Assembly (NCBI GenBank): GCA_002688335.1 | Contig: NZCQ01000065.1 | Coordinates: 1 to 24,839, forward strand | Reading direction: 5' to 3' | Length of the DNA: 24,839 bases | Origin: Candidatus Pacearchaeota archaeon | Lineage (GTDB): Archaea > Nanobdellota > Nanobdellia > Pacearchaeales > GW2011-AR1 | Program-made: the position numbers and the translations under genes | Shown here: piece after piece, positions 15,570 through 22,405 of the stretch | Position numbering within the stretch: the first letter of the stretch is position 1 | Layout of the letters: every line of letters starts with the position of its first letter | The notes under the pieces: model-generated | Databases searched by the model: none | What the model saw: the letters and a program-made list of their open reading frames with translations, nothing else | What the model was told of the DNA's origin: nothing

Positions 15570-15871
15570 TAATTATTCTTATTAAAAAACCAACAGAATC
15601 TTCAAAAATCAACAATATTCACTATATCGTCCCTATAAATCAAGCCTAGGATATCTTACCATAAAAGCTGCTAAGAGTTATCACACATAATTAACCGAAA
15701 ATTAGCTAACAAATTAGCAAAAAACAACCTAATTTAATAAAAATTAGATTTTTCCAATAAATTCAATAAAATAACAAAAATAAATCGGGGATTTCATTCA
15801 GAAATAATTATCAAAATAACTTTTAATCAAAAACAAAAAGTTTTAGCATTCAGAAAATCAGCATTTTTTAA

Positions 15872-15971
15872 AGAGAACTTTGCATAATTGACATTTCCGA
15901 AGGAAATCGCAGCAAAGTCTTCAACTTCTTTGAAGTTGAATGAATCAGAAAACTAGTTTTCTGAGTTCTCT
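15872..15971. ncRNA. Putative structured RNA or cruciform element (four-way junction)
   Basis: An outer stem AGAGAACT (15872-15879) / AGTTCTCT (15964-15971) encloses three further helices. Arm 1 is TTGC/GCAA (15880-15883 with 15912-15915), containing ATTTCC-GAA-GGAAAT (15893-15907). Arm 2 is TTCAACTTC-TTT-GAAGTTGAA (15920-15940). Arm 3 is the 20-base palindrome at 15945-15964 (TCAGAAAACT then its complement). All helices are perfect. Local GC is higher than the surroundings. No promoter is clear on either strand, so the strand and whether it is transcribed are undecided; a mobile-element remnant is the main alternative. Confidence 0.5.
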
Positions 15972-16071
15972 AAACACATTCTCCGAAATTGCAATTCACA
16001 TAATGGTCACAAAAACCTTTAAGTATCTATGGTTCTTGTTCAAAATATATAATTGAATACAAGAATCAAAA

Positions 16072-16078
16072 GGAGGTC
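16072..16078 (+). promoter_or_regulatory. Strong Shine-Dalgarno site
   Basis: AGGAGGT lies a few bases before the ATG at 16082, one of few strong ribosome sites in a window dominated by leaderless starts. A TATATAA element near 16045-16051 gives a leadered transcript. Confidence 0.75.
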
Positions 16079-16081
16079 AAA

Positions 16082-16294
16082 ATGAAAAAAGATACAAAAG
16101 GTAAAAGCGGAGGGGTCTGCCATAAATGTGGAACTTGCAGCTCCCTTGGTTGGCTATTTCCCATAATGCTATTGGCAGTAGCATTAGTTCCAGGTTGGCT
16201 TGCTTCAACATGGGGCAAATGGGTAGTTGTCATAATAGCAGCCCTATACCTAATCAAGAGAGTCAAACCCTGCAAAATGTGTAGTTGCGCATAA
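16082..16294 (+). CDS. Small Cys-rich membrane protein
   Basis: A 70-residue protein with a cysteine cluster at each end. The N-terminal one is CHKCGTC (13-19) and the C-terminal one PCKMCSC. Between them are two hydrophobic helices (about 23-41 and 46-60), so both clusters face the same side of the membrane and could jointly bind zinc or an iron-sulfur centre. Function unknown. It has a strong ribosome site and its own promoter, suggesting high translation. A T-rich tract (16304-16316) and a hairpin at 16376-16392 follow the stop. GC content is higher than in the neighbouring gap. Confidence 0.7.
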   Translation: MKKDTKGKSGGVCHKCGTCSSLGWLFPIMLLAVALVPGWLASTWGKWVVVIIAALYLIKRVKPCKMCSCA

Positions 16295-16375
16295 GCTTAC
16301 ATTTTTTTATTTTAATTCTATTTTTATCTATTTCTATTTATTAATTGTTTTTAGCAATGATAAGAAGTTTTTGCA

Positions 16376-16392
16376 TGGCTAAATTTTAGCCA
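16376..16392 (+). terminator. Hairpin downstream of the Cys-rich membrane protein gene
   Basis: TGGCTAA-ATT-TTAGCCA, a perfect seven-base stem followed by GTTTTG. It lies 80 bases after the stop, beyond the T-rich tract at 16304-16316 that could itself terminate transcription. Confidence 0.4.
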
Positions 16393-16447
16393 GTTTTGAA
16401 TATTAAGTGATACAAATAATTAAATAGCATCTACACCTCAGAACAAT

Positions 16448-16504
16448 ATGAGTTTACTGATGGGTCCAAATTATGACGTTAATGGAAATGAGTTTCAGAA
16501 GTGA
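16448..16504 (+). CDS. 18-residue leader ORF or N-terminal fragment of the next gene
   Basis: ATG at 16448 encodes MSLLMGPNYDVNGNEFQK and then stops. A TATA-like AATAATTAAATA (16415-16426) is centred 27 bases upstream, exactly the leaderless spacing used in this window, so translation should start here. The TGA overlaps the GTG of the next gene as GTGA. Either this is a translationally coupled leader, or the two pieces are one gene broken by a one-base loss near 16499. Confidence 0.45.
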   Translation: MSLLMGPNYDVNGNEFQK

Positions 16505-16773
16505 GTGGCCTTAGTTATAGTAAAGGTCATAATCATTCAGATCTCCTTATGCCACATTTCTCAAAATCCCTTAGGCCAATCTCGGATGAAGAGGCAACAA
16601 GAATAATTGATGCCTATGAACAAGGAATTCAAGTTCCAAGTGATGGAGCTTCTGCTGCAGATATATCTCAGGAAAAATCTCAAAGAAAGTGTGTTGCATA
16701 CATAATGGATAAACTCGAAGAAAGAGCGAGGGAAACAAGTAATGTATTGTTCCAATCAGGGGCCGGAATATAG
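16501..16773 (+). CDS. Hypothetical protein, possibly missing its true N-terminus
   Basis: A 90-residue protein read from a GTG at 16501; an ATG at 16549 would give 74 residues. It has no recognised domain. The middle is helical (ISDEEATRIIDAYEQGIQ) and the end is a helix with a single cysteine (RKCVAYIMDKLEERARETS). No ribosome site precedes either start. The promoter elements upstream fit the 18-residue ORF that overlaps its first codon. It may depend on reinitiation after that ORF, or be the rest of a frameshifted 108-residue gene. Base composition is richer in G+C than in the flanking gaps. Confidence 0.5.
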   Translation: MSGLSYSKGHNHSDLLMPHFSKSLRPISDEEATRIIDAYEQGIQVPSDGASAADISQEKSQRKCVAYIMDKLEERARETSNVLFQSGAGI

Positions 16774-16902
16774 CGATTATCTTCAAAAACCTCTAGAGAT
16801 TCATTTTTTACTGTTTCACACGTATAAGGTTCGCACAACACTCATTAACGGAACTTTACCTTAAGAGCTAACTTTGTGGATTTTCTCTTGCATCTGCTAG
16901 GT

Positions 16903-17100
16903 TCACATTATCTTTTTAGAGGGATGCTCAGATGTTGCAAAAGGGCCCACATAACCGCATTCGTTACATTCTTTATTTTCACTTACTGCTCCAATTCTCC
17001 CGCCTTCAGAGTAATGATTATTACCAAAAAGACTGATTTTTGAACTAACACTCCAGTTTTTGCACTTACACTTTGGACAGATATAATTTTTTAAGGCCAT
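16903..17100 (-). CDS. Small zinc-ribbon protein
   Basis: A 65-residue protein built as one zinc ribbon. CPKCKCKNW (C8, C11) at the start and CNECGYVG (C45, C48) near the end are separated by a long loop (about 20-43, LFGNNHYSEGGRIGAVSE). Zinc ribbons of this size often bind nucleic acid or act as protein interaction modules; the role here is not known. The ATG at 17100 has an ATTTAAAATAG box about 26 bases upstream on the minus strand. The 128 bases between its stop and the preceding plus-strand gene show no gene. Confidence 0.7.
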   Translation of the reverse strand: MALKNYICPKCKCKNWSVSSKISLFGNNHYSEGGRIGAVSENKECNECGYVGPFATSEHPSKKIM

Positions 17101-17295
17101 AGGTTAGTTAAATAAAAGTCTATTTTAAATTTTTTTACAACCCTACACAAAGTAATGTTAAGATCAATTAAAACTATTAATTAACACTACATTCTCTCTA
17201 GCGAAAACATTTAATCATCAACAAAAACTTTTCGCATATACAATGTAATACCTAAATTCTAGTAGTTAACTAAGGGTAGTGCCTAATTTTAAGTA

Positions 17296-17460
17296 TCAGG
17301 GTTTTTTACTTAAGATGATCTTGTCAGCTTTAATATCGACACTTAATTCATCACCTTCACTTAGGTTGATCTTTTCAACTATCTCTGGAGGGATGTTAAC
17401 TACGTACTTATAATAATCTTTTCCACCATATTTCCTCAAAAACCTTTTCTGCAATTTCAT
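17296..17460 (-). CDS. AbrB/SpoVT-type swapped-hairpin DNA-binding protein
   Basis: A 54-residue reading frame running from the ATG at 17460. The stretch YYKYVVNIPPEIVEKINL then EGDELSVDIKADKIIL is the AbrB/SpoVT signature: a short strand, Ile-Pro, helix, a Gly-Asp turn, and two closing strands. Such proteins act as dimeric regulators, often as the antitoxin of a pair or as autorepressors. A CTTTATAAATCTC promoter box lies upstream. It is divergent from the HNH nuclease gene, and the shared region carries AGGCACC direct repeats with a related inverted copy (17279-17286) just beyond its stop. These may be its operators. I do not recognise a toxin next to it. Confidence 0.8.
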   Translation of the reverse strand: MKLQKRFLRKYGGKDYYKYVVNIPPEIVEKINLSEGDELSVDIKADKIILSKKP

Positions 17461-17494
17461 AAAATAAATATGAAAGTGAGATTTATAAAGTTTT

Positions 17495-17526
17495 AGGCAC
17501 CGAAAGATTTATATACTTGAGGCACC
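17495..17526. promoter_or_regulatory. AGGCACC direct repeats flanking the HNH promoter
   Basis: AGGCACC at 17495-17501 and again at 17520-17526, with the TATA-like TTTATATAC (about 17508-17516) between them. An inverted form, GTGCCTAA (complement TTAGGCAC), is at 17279-17286; TTAGGCAC is also at 17493-17500. A protein bound here would block the HNH promoter and sit just upstream of the AbrB one. Confidence 0.55.
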
Positions 17527-17550
17527 TAACAATAAAAAGAACTGGAGGAA

Positions 17551-18048
17551 ATAAAATTCAAACTAAAAACATGCCCTTACTGTCAGAGAAGCACAGGCCA
17601 CTTAACAAAAGGAGCTTGTCATAACTGCTACCGTAGATTATTGTGGAAACGGAAATTGATTGAGTGCAAGAGATGTAAGAGACATTTACCAATGCACTCC
17701 AAAGGATATTGTGCTGGATGTTACCAAACTATCTTTCAATTAGATAAAATAAAAGCATATAATTATAGAAAGTGGCATAACATAGAGCCGGAGACATATA
17801 AGAAGATCACTGAAAAATGCATTGTTTGTGGATATATTGATATTGTGGAACTCCATCATTTAGATGGAGACAAAAAGAATAATTCTGAGACTAATCTCGT
17901 CGGACTCTGTCCTAATGATCACAAGAAGATTCATAGATACGAATTTAGGGAAGGAATTGTCAATGAGATCAATGAAGCTCTTAAATCCAGGGGATTACCT
18001 CCTTTCGAAGCTCCAAAGATATTCATACAAAACAATCCAAGAGTCTAG
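17551..18048 (+). CDS. HNH endonuclease with two tandem zinc ribbons
   Basis: The HNH core is CIVCG followed by ELHHLDGDKKNN, NLVGLCPNDHKKIH: paired histidines, a central Asn region and a final His, with a C-x-x-C zinc pair. Before it stands CKRC-x11-CAGCY. Just upstream in the same frame, from 17569, an open stretch gives CPYC-x11-CHNCY, a clear duplicate of that ribbon, so the coding region must begin before the TTG at 17641. No ATG, GTG or TTG is available there. A GGAGG at 17544-17548 and an in-frame ATA at 17551 are the only hints, giving about 165 residues. This is either a rare start or a start lost to mutation. The family cuts DNA; many members are mobile or defensive. Confidence 0.7.
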   Translation: MKFKLKTCPYCQRSTGHLTKGACHNCYRRLLWKRKLIECKRCKRHLPMHSKGYCAGCYQTIFQLDKIKAYNYRKWHNIEPETYKKITEKCIVCGYIDIVELHHLDGDKKNNSETNLVGLCPNDHKKIHRYEFREGIVNEINEALKSRGLPPFEAPKIFIQNNPRV

Positions 18049-18052
18049 TCAT

Positions 18053-18409
18053 TTAAGCAACCCTATCAAGTTTTTTATAGATATTCATGGACTCTGCAAC
18101 TTCAGTAAGCAATCCTCTATATCCCGGTAACAAATCTCCTTCCCGAACACTCCAACCATCATAAACCTCTATGGGGAAGATCTTAGGGCCTTTTGGAACC
18201 TCAGTTTCTTGCTCATGAATTTCAGGCCTAACAAAGTCCCTTTCCAAAGCACTTTTATACTTGGCATTTGAGACTCTTCTCAATGAATTTAAGTGAGTTG
18301 ATGATTCAACAAATAGGTCTGTAATTCTCATCCCCATATAATAAATCGCAGTACAAAAACTTGCAGTAACTCCTGCTAATCCTAACATAGCAATTTGTTC
18401 CATTTCCAT
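18053..18409 (-). CDS. Hypothetical protein with one N-terminal membrane helix
   Basis: A 118-residue protein. Residues 5-27 (IAMLGLAGVTASFCTAIYYMG) form one hydrophobic helix, probably a membrane anchor; the rest is soluble and charged, with a proline-rich middle (EVPKGPKIFPIEVYDGW). No known family. Its ATG at 18409 lies about 26 bases after an AGTTTATAAATT box on the minus strand, giving a leaderless transcript. It is divergent from the UvrD-like helicase and convergent with the HNH gene, whose stop lies four bases away. Confidence 0.55.
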   Translation of the reverse strand: MEMEQIAMLGLAGVTASFCTAIYYMGMRITDLFVESSTHLNSLRRVSNAKYKSALERDFVRPEIHEQETEVPKGPKIFPIEVYDGWSVREGDLLPGYRGLLTEVAESMNIYKKLDRVA

Positions 18410-18532
18410 TTATTCTTATCATATCTTTAATTTATAAACTTTACTATCTGTTATCATCTGAAGAGAGTAACAATAAAATCCTGAAGATTACACACTATCT
18501 TTAAAAACTCGCAAATTCTTCTTAATCTAAAA

Positions 18533-20194
18533 ATGGGCGAAAATCATTCATTCTCAAATCAAACTCTTATAACTGAAACAGATAGGATGAAGTTTAGAGA
18601 GTTAGACTCTTTCCTAAATAACTATGATGATTCTCAGAAGAAAGCAATCATCTCAGATAGCAGAAACATACTCTGCATCGCTGGAGCAGGATCAGGGAAA
18701 ACATCAGTATTAGTCAAGAAAATCGACTTTTTAACAAACTACAAAAGTGTAGATCCTTCAAAAATCCTCGCCATAACCTTCACTAGAAAAGCAAAACAAG
18801 AGATGGAATCAAGATTAGAAGCTCTAAACATCAAAACAAATGTCCATACTTTCAATTCTTTTTCAGAGAGAATATTAAGAAAGTATCAGCATAAGATTTA
18901 CAATAAAAATACAATGGTATTAGATTACTCTGGAAAGGTTTTTTCATTTTCATTTGCCATTCAATCTTTAAATCTTACAATAGATAGCGTGATAGACCTG
19001 TATTTTACTGACAAACAAAAGATATTAAAAACTAAAGAAGAATTATCATCAATTTTAATCAACGATTGCTTCTCAATAATAGATTTTTTTAAGCTCAAAA
19101 ATAAAGATTTATCTTCACTATCGCAAGATATTCATGTGGAAAACAAGAAGATAGCAGAAACTATTTTAACTATTTGTAAGAAACTTCAGGAATACATACA
19201 AGTTTATGGATTTAGATCTTTTAACGATCAGATATTAGATACTCTAGAATTCTTCAAAAATAATCCAGACTATATACCGCAATATGATTACATTTTTGTA
19301 GACGAATATCAAGACGTCAACAATTCCCAATCAAAAATACTAGATCTACTCAATCCAAAAAATCTCTTCTTGGTTGGAGATCCACGACAATCCATCTTTG
19401 GGTGGAGAGGCTCAGATATAAATTTAATCCTAAATTATAACAAAAAGTATCCAGATTGCGAAACAGTAGTCTTAGATAAAAATTATAGGAGCAACAACCA
19501 TTTAGTAAACTTCATGAATCATTCAATCAAGGATTTATCTCTAAGGGATTTAGAATCATCAATAAATGGAGAAAAGAATATCTTCCTTTCTGAACACAAA
19601 TCAGAAGAAGATGAAATAAATTTCATTACAGAAAAATTATCTGAATTAACTCTTAATAAAAAAAGAATTTTTGTCCTAGCCCGTACAAATCGACACTTAC
19701 AAAATATTTCATTAGTAATGAAGCAAAAGAACATCCACCACATAATAAAAAGAGAAGATGATCTAACAAATACAGGGGGAGGAAACATCATTATATCAAC
19801 AATTCATGCAATAAAGGGATTGGAATCAGACATAGTTTTTATCATGGGTTGTAATAAGCAAAATTTCCCCTGCAAATCTTCTGATCACCCTATCCTAGAT
19901 TTTATTAAGTTAGGGGAATATAATAAGGAAGAGGAAGAAAAAAGATTGTTTTATGTAGGAATTTCAAGAGCCAAACACTCTCTCTACTTAAGCTATTCAG
20001 GTAAACCAACAGAATTCATTAATGAGGAAATGATATCCCTCCTAGAAGAGATTCCTAGAAAAGATAAGAAAGATGAAATTGATAAAACTTCTTACCAGGA
20101 TGAAGATTTTCTAGAAAGAGATTTTAGAAGATCAGAAACATATACAGAATCAAAATATAAGGAAGATTGGGAAGATATGATTTCTGAGGATTAG
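18533..20194 (+). CDS. UvrD/PcrA-family superfamily 1 DNA helicase, compact form
   Basis: A 553-residue helicase with all SF1A motifs. The Q-motif is DDSQKKAI (32-39), Walker A GAGSGKT (51-57), Ia ITFTRKAKQEM (81-91), II VDEYQD (256-261), III GDPRQSIFGWRG (282-293), IV NYRS (317-320), V STIHAIKGLE (422-431) and VI LFYVGISRAK (472-481). It should unwind DNA 3'-5' in repair or in restarting forks. It is about 150-170 residues shorter than bacterial UvrD/PcrA, mainly in the 1B/2B insertions. It ends in an acidic tail (about 512-553). TTTAAAAAC (18499-18507) lies 26 bases before the ATG. Such helicases are patchy in archaea, so a transferred gene is possible. Confidence 0.9.
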   Translation: MGENHSFSNQTLITETDRMKFRELDSFLNNYDDSQKKAIISDSRNILCIAGAGSGKTSVLVKKIDFLTNYKSVDPSKILAITFTRKAKQEMESRLEALNIKTNVHTFNSFSERILRKYQHKIYNKNTMVLDYSGKVFSFSFAIQSLNLTIDSVIDLYFTDKQKILKTKEELSSILINDCFSIIDFFKLKNKDLSSLSQDIHVENKKIAETILTICKKLQEYIQVYGFRSFNDQILDTLEFFKNNPDYIPQYDYIFVDEYQDVNNSQSKILDLLNPKNLFLVGDPRQSIFGWRGSDINLILNYNKKYPDCETVVLDKNYRSNNHLVNFMNHSIKDLSLRDLESSINGEKNIFLSEHKSEEDEINFITEKLSELTLNKKRIFVLARTNRHLQNISLVMKQKNIHHIIKREDDLTNTGGGNIIISTIHAIKGLESDIVFIMGCNKQNFPCKSSDHPILDFIKLGEYNKEEEEKRLFYVGISRAKHSLYLSYSGKPTEFINEEMISLLEEIPRKDKKDEIDKTSYQDEDFLERDFRRSETYTESKYKEDWEDMISED

Positions 20195-20200
20195 TTGTCT

Positions 20201-20632
20201 TTATTTTCCACTCGATAAATACAAGGTTTCTAATTCTCTTTTAACCCAGTCAAATCCCGCACACCTGTTCTCTTTGTCTTGACAGATATTTTCAAAAGGA
20301 TCTAGGGGAACGAGTCCCGGAGCCATCTGAGAGTAACCTGGCAGTACTTCTTGTGCTTTAACAATAACCAAAGCATAACCAGCAATATCGTTAACACTAA
20401 ACTCAATGGGAATCCCCGATGTTTCGCGGAGGTAACTAACTACATAGCTAATACCTATGGACATCGGAGAGGCATGGTGCCTTTCATCAAATGTAACAGA
20501 ATCTTTATAATCCAGTGAGAGGGTTCGTCCCACCTTCTTTTTCATATCATCAACATTTCCAATATTCTCCGATTTTAAAACTTCTAACAGATTTCCCGCC
20601 ACAGTTCCAATATCTCTAGGATAAAATCTCAT
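20201..20632 (-). CDS. Hypothetical protein
   Basis: A 143-residue protein of unknown family. It has short helices and strands (IGTVAGNLLEVLKSE, PMSIGISYVVSYLRE, FSVNDIAGYALVIVKAQEV) and a C-terminal part with two cysteines (NICQDKENRCAG). There is no signal or clear membrane span. G+C is higher than in the surrounding helicase gene, as for the other short genes of this stretch. Its start overlaps the 3' end of the msrB remnant, so it may have used that gene's transcript or promoter. It is convergent with the helicase gene, six bases away. Confidence 0.5.
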   Translation of the reverse strand: MRFYPRDIGTVAGNLLEVLKSENIGNVDDMKKKVGRTLSLDYKDSVTFDERHHASPMSIGISYVVSYLRETSGIPIEFSVNDIAGYALVIVKAQEVLPGYSQMAPGLVPLDPFENICQDKENRCAGFDWVKRELETLYLSSGK

Positions 20633-20902
20633 TAATCTCTATCTGAAAGACAGTTTTTAAGAATATCTGTGATTCTTTCCTATTCAAACTCCACATATGC
20701 TTTCCATATTTCTCACCAATCAACTCTTCTTTAGGGATGAACTTCAATGCAGCAGAGTTCATGCAATATCTCAAACCTCAAGATTAACCTTTTCTATCAT
20801 CTTGACATCCCCTTTCATAAGAATTTTATGGTCTTTAGAAACAAAAAATAGAACTAGGATAATAACTAAAAATATTACAACATAAGGTAGACTCAGTTTC
20901 AT
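20616..20902 (-). pseudogene. msrB: msrB remnant (methionine sulfoxide reductase B, C-terminal piece)
   Basis: On the minus strand from about 20777 the translation GLRYCMNSAALKFIPKEE is the conserved end of MsrB, with the RYC-x-N that holds the catalytic cysteine; it continues to a stop at 20616-20618. An in-frame stop lies immediately before it and the upstream catalytic-domain portion with the zinc motifs is missing. A separate ATG at 20902 starts a 43-residue frame with one hydrophobic helix (PYVVIFLVIILVLFF). This may be the membrane anchor of the same former gene, now joined out of frame after a deletion. The gene is inactive as it stands. Confidence 0.8.
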
Positions 20903-20977
20903 ATTGTTTCCTAGAGTCAATAGTTTAATAATTTACTGTTCGAAAAACTTATAAATTATTCTTAAATGATATTGACA

Positions 20978-21391
20978 ATGGCATCAGTAAACGGATTGCA
21001 AGAGAGAATGGACAACAAAGCAAGATTATTTGTAGAGTGGGCAGGTGAAAAACTAGAGAGGGAATATAATGGGGGAACAGCAAATAGGGCAGTACATTTT
21101 GTCCGTAACGCTTGCAGCTGTGTTACTGCTAGTTCTGCCAAAGTTACCTTGGAAGATGATGCTGCAGCAGTAAGAAGTTATGAGCTATCAGCCAAGGTTA
21201 TCCTAAGGTATTTTGAACTAACAGATGCATATCCCGAGTTTAAAGAAGCCGAGATCAATACCATGGATGGATACTTTGGGAGGGAAGATGGAACAAGGAT
21301 CTTTATGTATGATGGGCATTATAGGAACCAAGTAACAAAAATGGGAATCATGCTTGCGGCAGGAGTAAAGACTATTGAAGAACTAAGCTAA
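20978..21391 (+). CDS. Hypothetical protein
   Basis: A 137-residue soluble protein of unknown family, mostly helical. It begins MASVNGLQERMDNKARLFVE and includes a Cys-x-Cys (NACSCVTAS) and an acidic middle. I start it at the ATG at 20978 and not at 20966: the ACTTATAAATT box (20947-20957) is centred about 26 bases from 20978, the spacing seen for other leaderless genes here, but only about 14 from 20966. Higher G+C than the flanking gaps. No functional link with the neighbours is visible. Confidence 0.6.
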   Translation: MASVNGLQERMDNKARLFVEWAGEKLEREYNGGTANRAVHFVRNACSCVTASSAKVTLEDDAAAVRSYELSAKVILRYFELTDAYPEFKEAEINTMDGYFGREDGTRIFMYDGHYRNQVTKMGIMLAAGVKTIEELS

Positions 21392-21429
21392 ATCACAACA
21401 TTTAAATGTTACCCATTATTACTTAAACT

Positions 21430-21645
21430 ATGAAAAAGAGGAAAGCAAGGAATAAGAAAACAGTGAAAGATCCGTTATCTCAGAAAACAAAAAATCTAAT
21501 TAAAAACATAATTTTCATAATCTTAATTTTAGGAGCAGCACTGGTAGGTTTCCAAACAAATTTATACGCTATGGCACTAGGGGTTATAATTGGTTATTTA
21601 GTATCTCAAATATCGATTTTTTCTTTAACTAATGTACATTTTTAG
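21430..21645 (+). CDS. Small two-helix membrane protein
   Basis: A 71-residue protein with a very basic N-terminus (MKKRKARNKKTVKD) followed by two hydrophobic helices (about 26-42 and 46-64). The positive-inside rule puts the N-terminus in the cytoplasm and the C-terminus back there. No family recognised. A palindrome AACATTTAAATGTT (21397-21410), whose centre is the likely TATA box, lies 26 bases before the ATG, which offers a site for a dimeric regulator. Confidence 0.6.
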   Translation: MKKRKARNKKTVKDPLSQKTKNLIKNIIFIILILGAALVGFQTNLYAMALGVIIGYLVSQISIFSLTNVHF

Positions 21646-21646
21646 A

Positions 21647-21698
21647 AAAAATCTATTAGAGATTTTTGACACACCAAACAAATAATCTTGTCAAAAAT
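21647..21698 (+). terminator. Two alternative hairpins after the small membrane protein gene
   Basis: AAAAATCT (21647-21654) pairs with AGATTTTT (21660-21667) directly after the stop and ends in a T-run, a terminator-like form. ATTTTTGAC (21662-21670) could instead pair with GTCAAAAAT (21690-21698). The rest of the 21646-21904 gap shows no supported gene. Confidence 0.5.
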
Positions 21699-21904
21699 AT
21701 CTAAAAATTAAATAAAATTAAAAAATAGAATAGATTTCTCCTCAATCGCTGTCTTCATCATAAAAATCTTCAATTCCTTCTACGAATCTAATCACCTCCA
21801 TCCTACCCACAAGAACCATCTATTCTTTATAAAGAAGTGTTTTCACTAAAGCATTATATGACCCGCAATCTAGTTTATAAACCGATAAATTAGAAAGTGA
21901 CAAA

Positions 21905-22405
21905 TCAGTTAATACCTGACCACTTACACCCTCTTTCATCTTCCCTAGATTCTATTTCTGCTTTCAATATCTCATTCTTATATTTCTTGTCCTCATAAAA
22001 TCTAGCAATAGCCATCCCTTCCTTAACCATTTGTAAATTTACATTTATCTCCTCTTCACCGATTTCAACAAATAAATATCGAAGATATCTTCTATATTGA
22101 TCTTTGTCTCTCTTATCTTTTTCCAATCTAATTTCTTTATTCAAAACAAGCTCCTCCATTCTTTTCTTAGCTTCGTTATAACAATCATATCCTCTCTCAT
22201 CAGAATCTATCCCAAGCAATCTGACACTCTCTCCCTTTATCACAACTGTATCCCCATCAATAACTCTTGTCACAAACCCTTTATCACCAAAAGACTCAGC
22301 ATCATCAAAAACAACCTCTCCAGTAATATTACTAAAATAAAAACCCAAATAAATGAAACTTCCAATAACAACTAAAATCATAATTATCAAAATCAGTCTT
22401 TTCAT
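21905..22405 (-). CDS. Membrane-anchored staphylococcal-nuclease-like (SNase) protein
   Basis: A 166-residue protein. An N-terminal hydrophobic helix (4-24) followed by ITGEVVF fits an exported, membrane-tethered protein. The OB-fold SNase domain spans 40-160: VIDGDTV (48-54) supplies the calcium ligands, R62 and E70 stand eight residues apart in RLLGIDSDE as in the catalytic Arg35/Glu43 pair, and R106 in QYRRYLRY corresponds to Arg87. The end, NVNLQMVKEGMA and GCKWSGI, is family-typical. The catalytic set is complete, so extracellular degradation of DNA or RNA, perhaps for nutrient scavenging, is likely. Its ATG overlaps the stop of the upstream gene (ATGA), so the two are translated in a coupled way. 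Confidence 0.88.
   Translation of the reverse strand: MKRLILIIMILVVIGSFIYLGFYFSNITGEVVFDDAESFGDKGFVTRVIDGDTVVIKGESVRLLGIDSDERGYDCYNEAKKRMEELVLNKEIRLEKDKRDKDQYRRYLRYLFVEIGEEEINVNLQMVKEGMAIARFYEDKKYKNEILKAEIESREDERGCKWSGIN

Larger units (their letters stand above)
15368..16081. other. AT-rich gap with palindromic motif copy and structured element
   Basis: A 714-base gap with no convincing gene. It holds the promoter of the gene ending at 14768 (TATTTAAAT around 15388-15397) and a palindromic motif copy at 15548-15559 flanked by 11-base direct repeats. It also holds a 100-base multi-hairpin element at 15872-15971 and the promoter and ribosome site of the gene at 16082. The stretch 15570-15840 shows only AT-rich sequence. 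Confidence 0.6.

Noticed and set aside
16800..16870. tRNA-like GGTTCGC word
   Set aside because: No acceptor stem, anticodon arm or CCA-adjacent pairing could be built around it.
17641..18048. HNH protein as an intron- or intein-borne homing enzyme
   Set aside because: No interrupted host gene or splicing motifs flank it; it has its own promoter.
20633..20965. Simple empty intergenic gap
   Set aside because: The minus strand clearly encodes the MsrB C-terminal signature, so it is annotated as a remnant.
21742..21819. 25-codon minus-strand ORF after an ATTCTTTATAAAG box
   Set aside because: The TATA-like box is only about 15 bases from the ATG, the peptide has no recognisable feature, and chance ORFs of this size are common.
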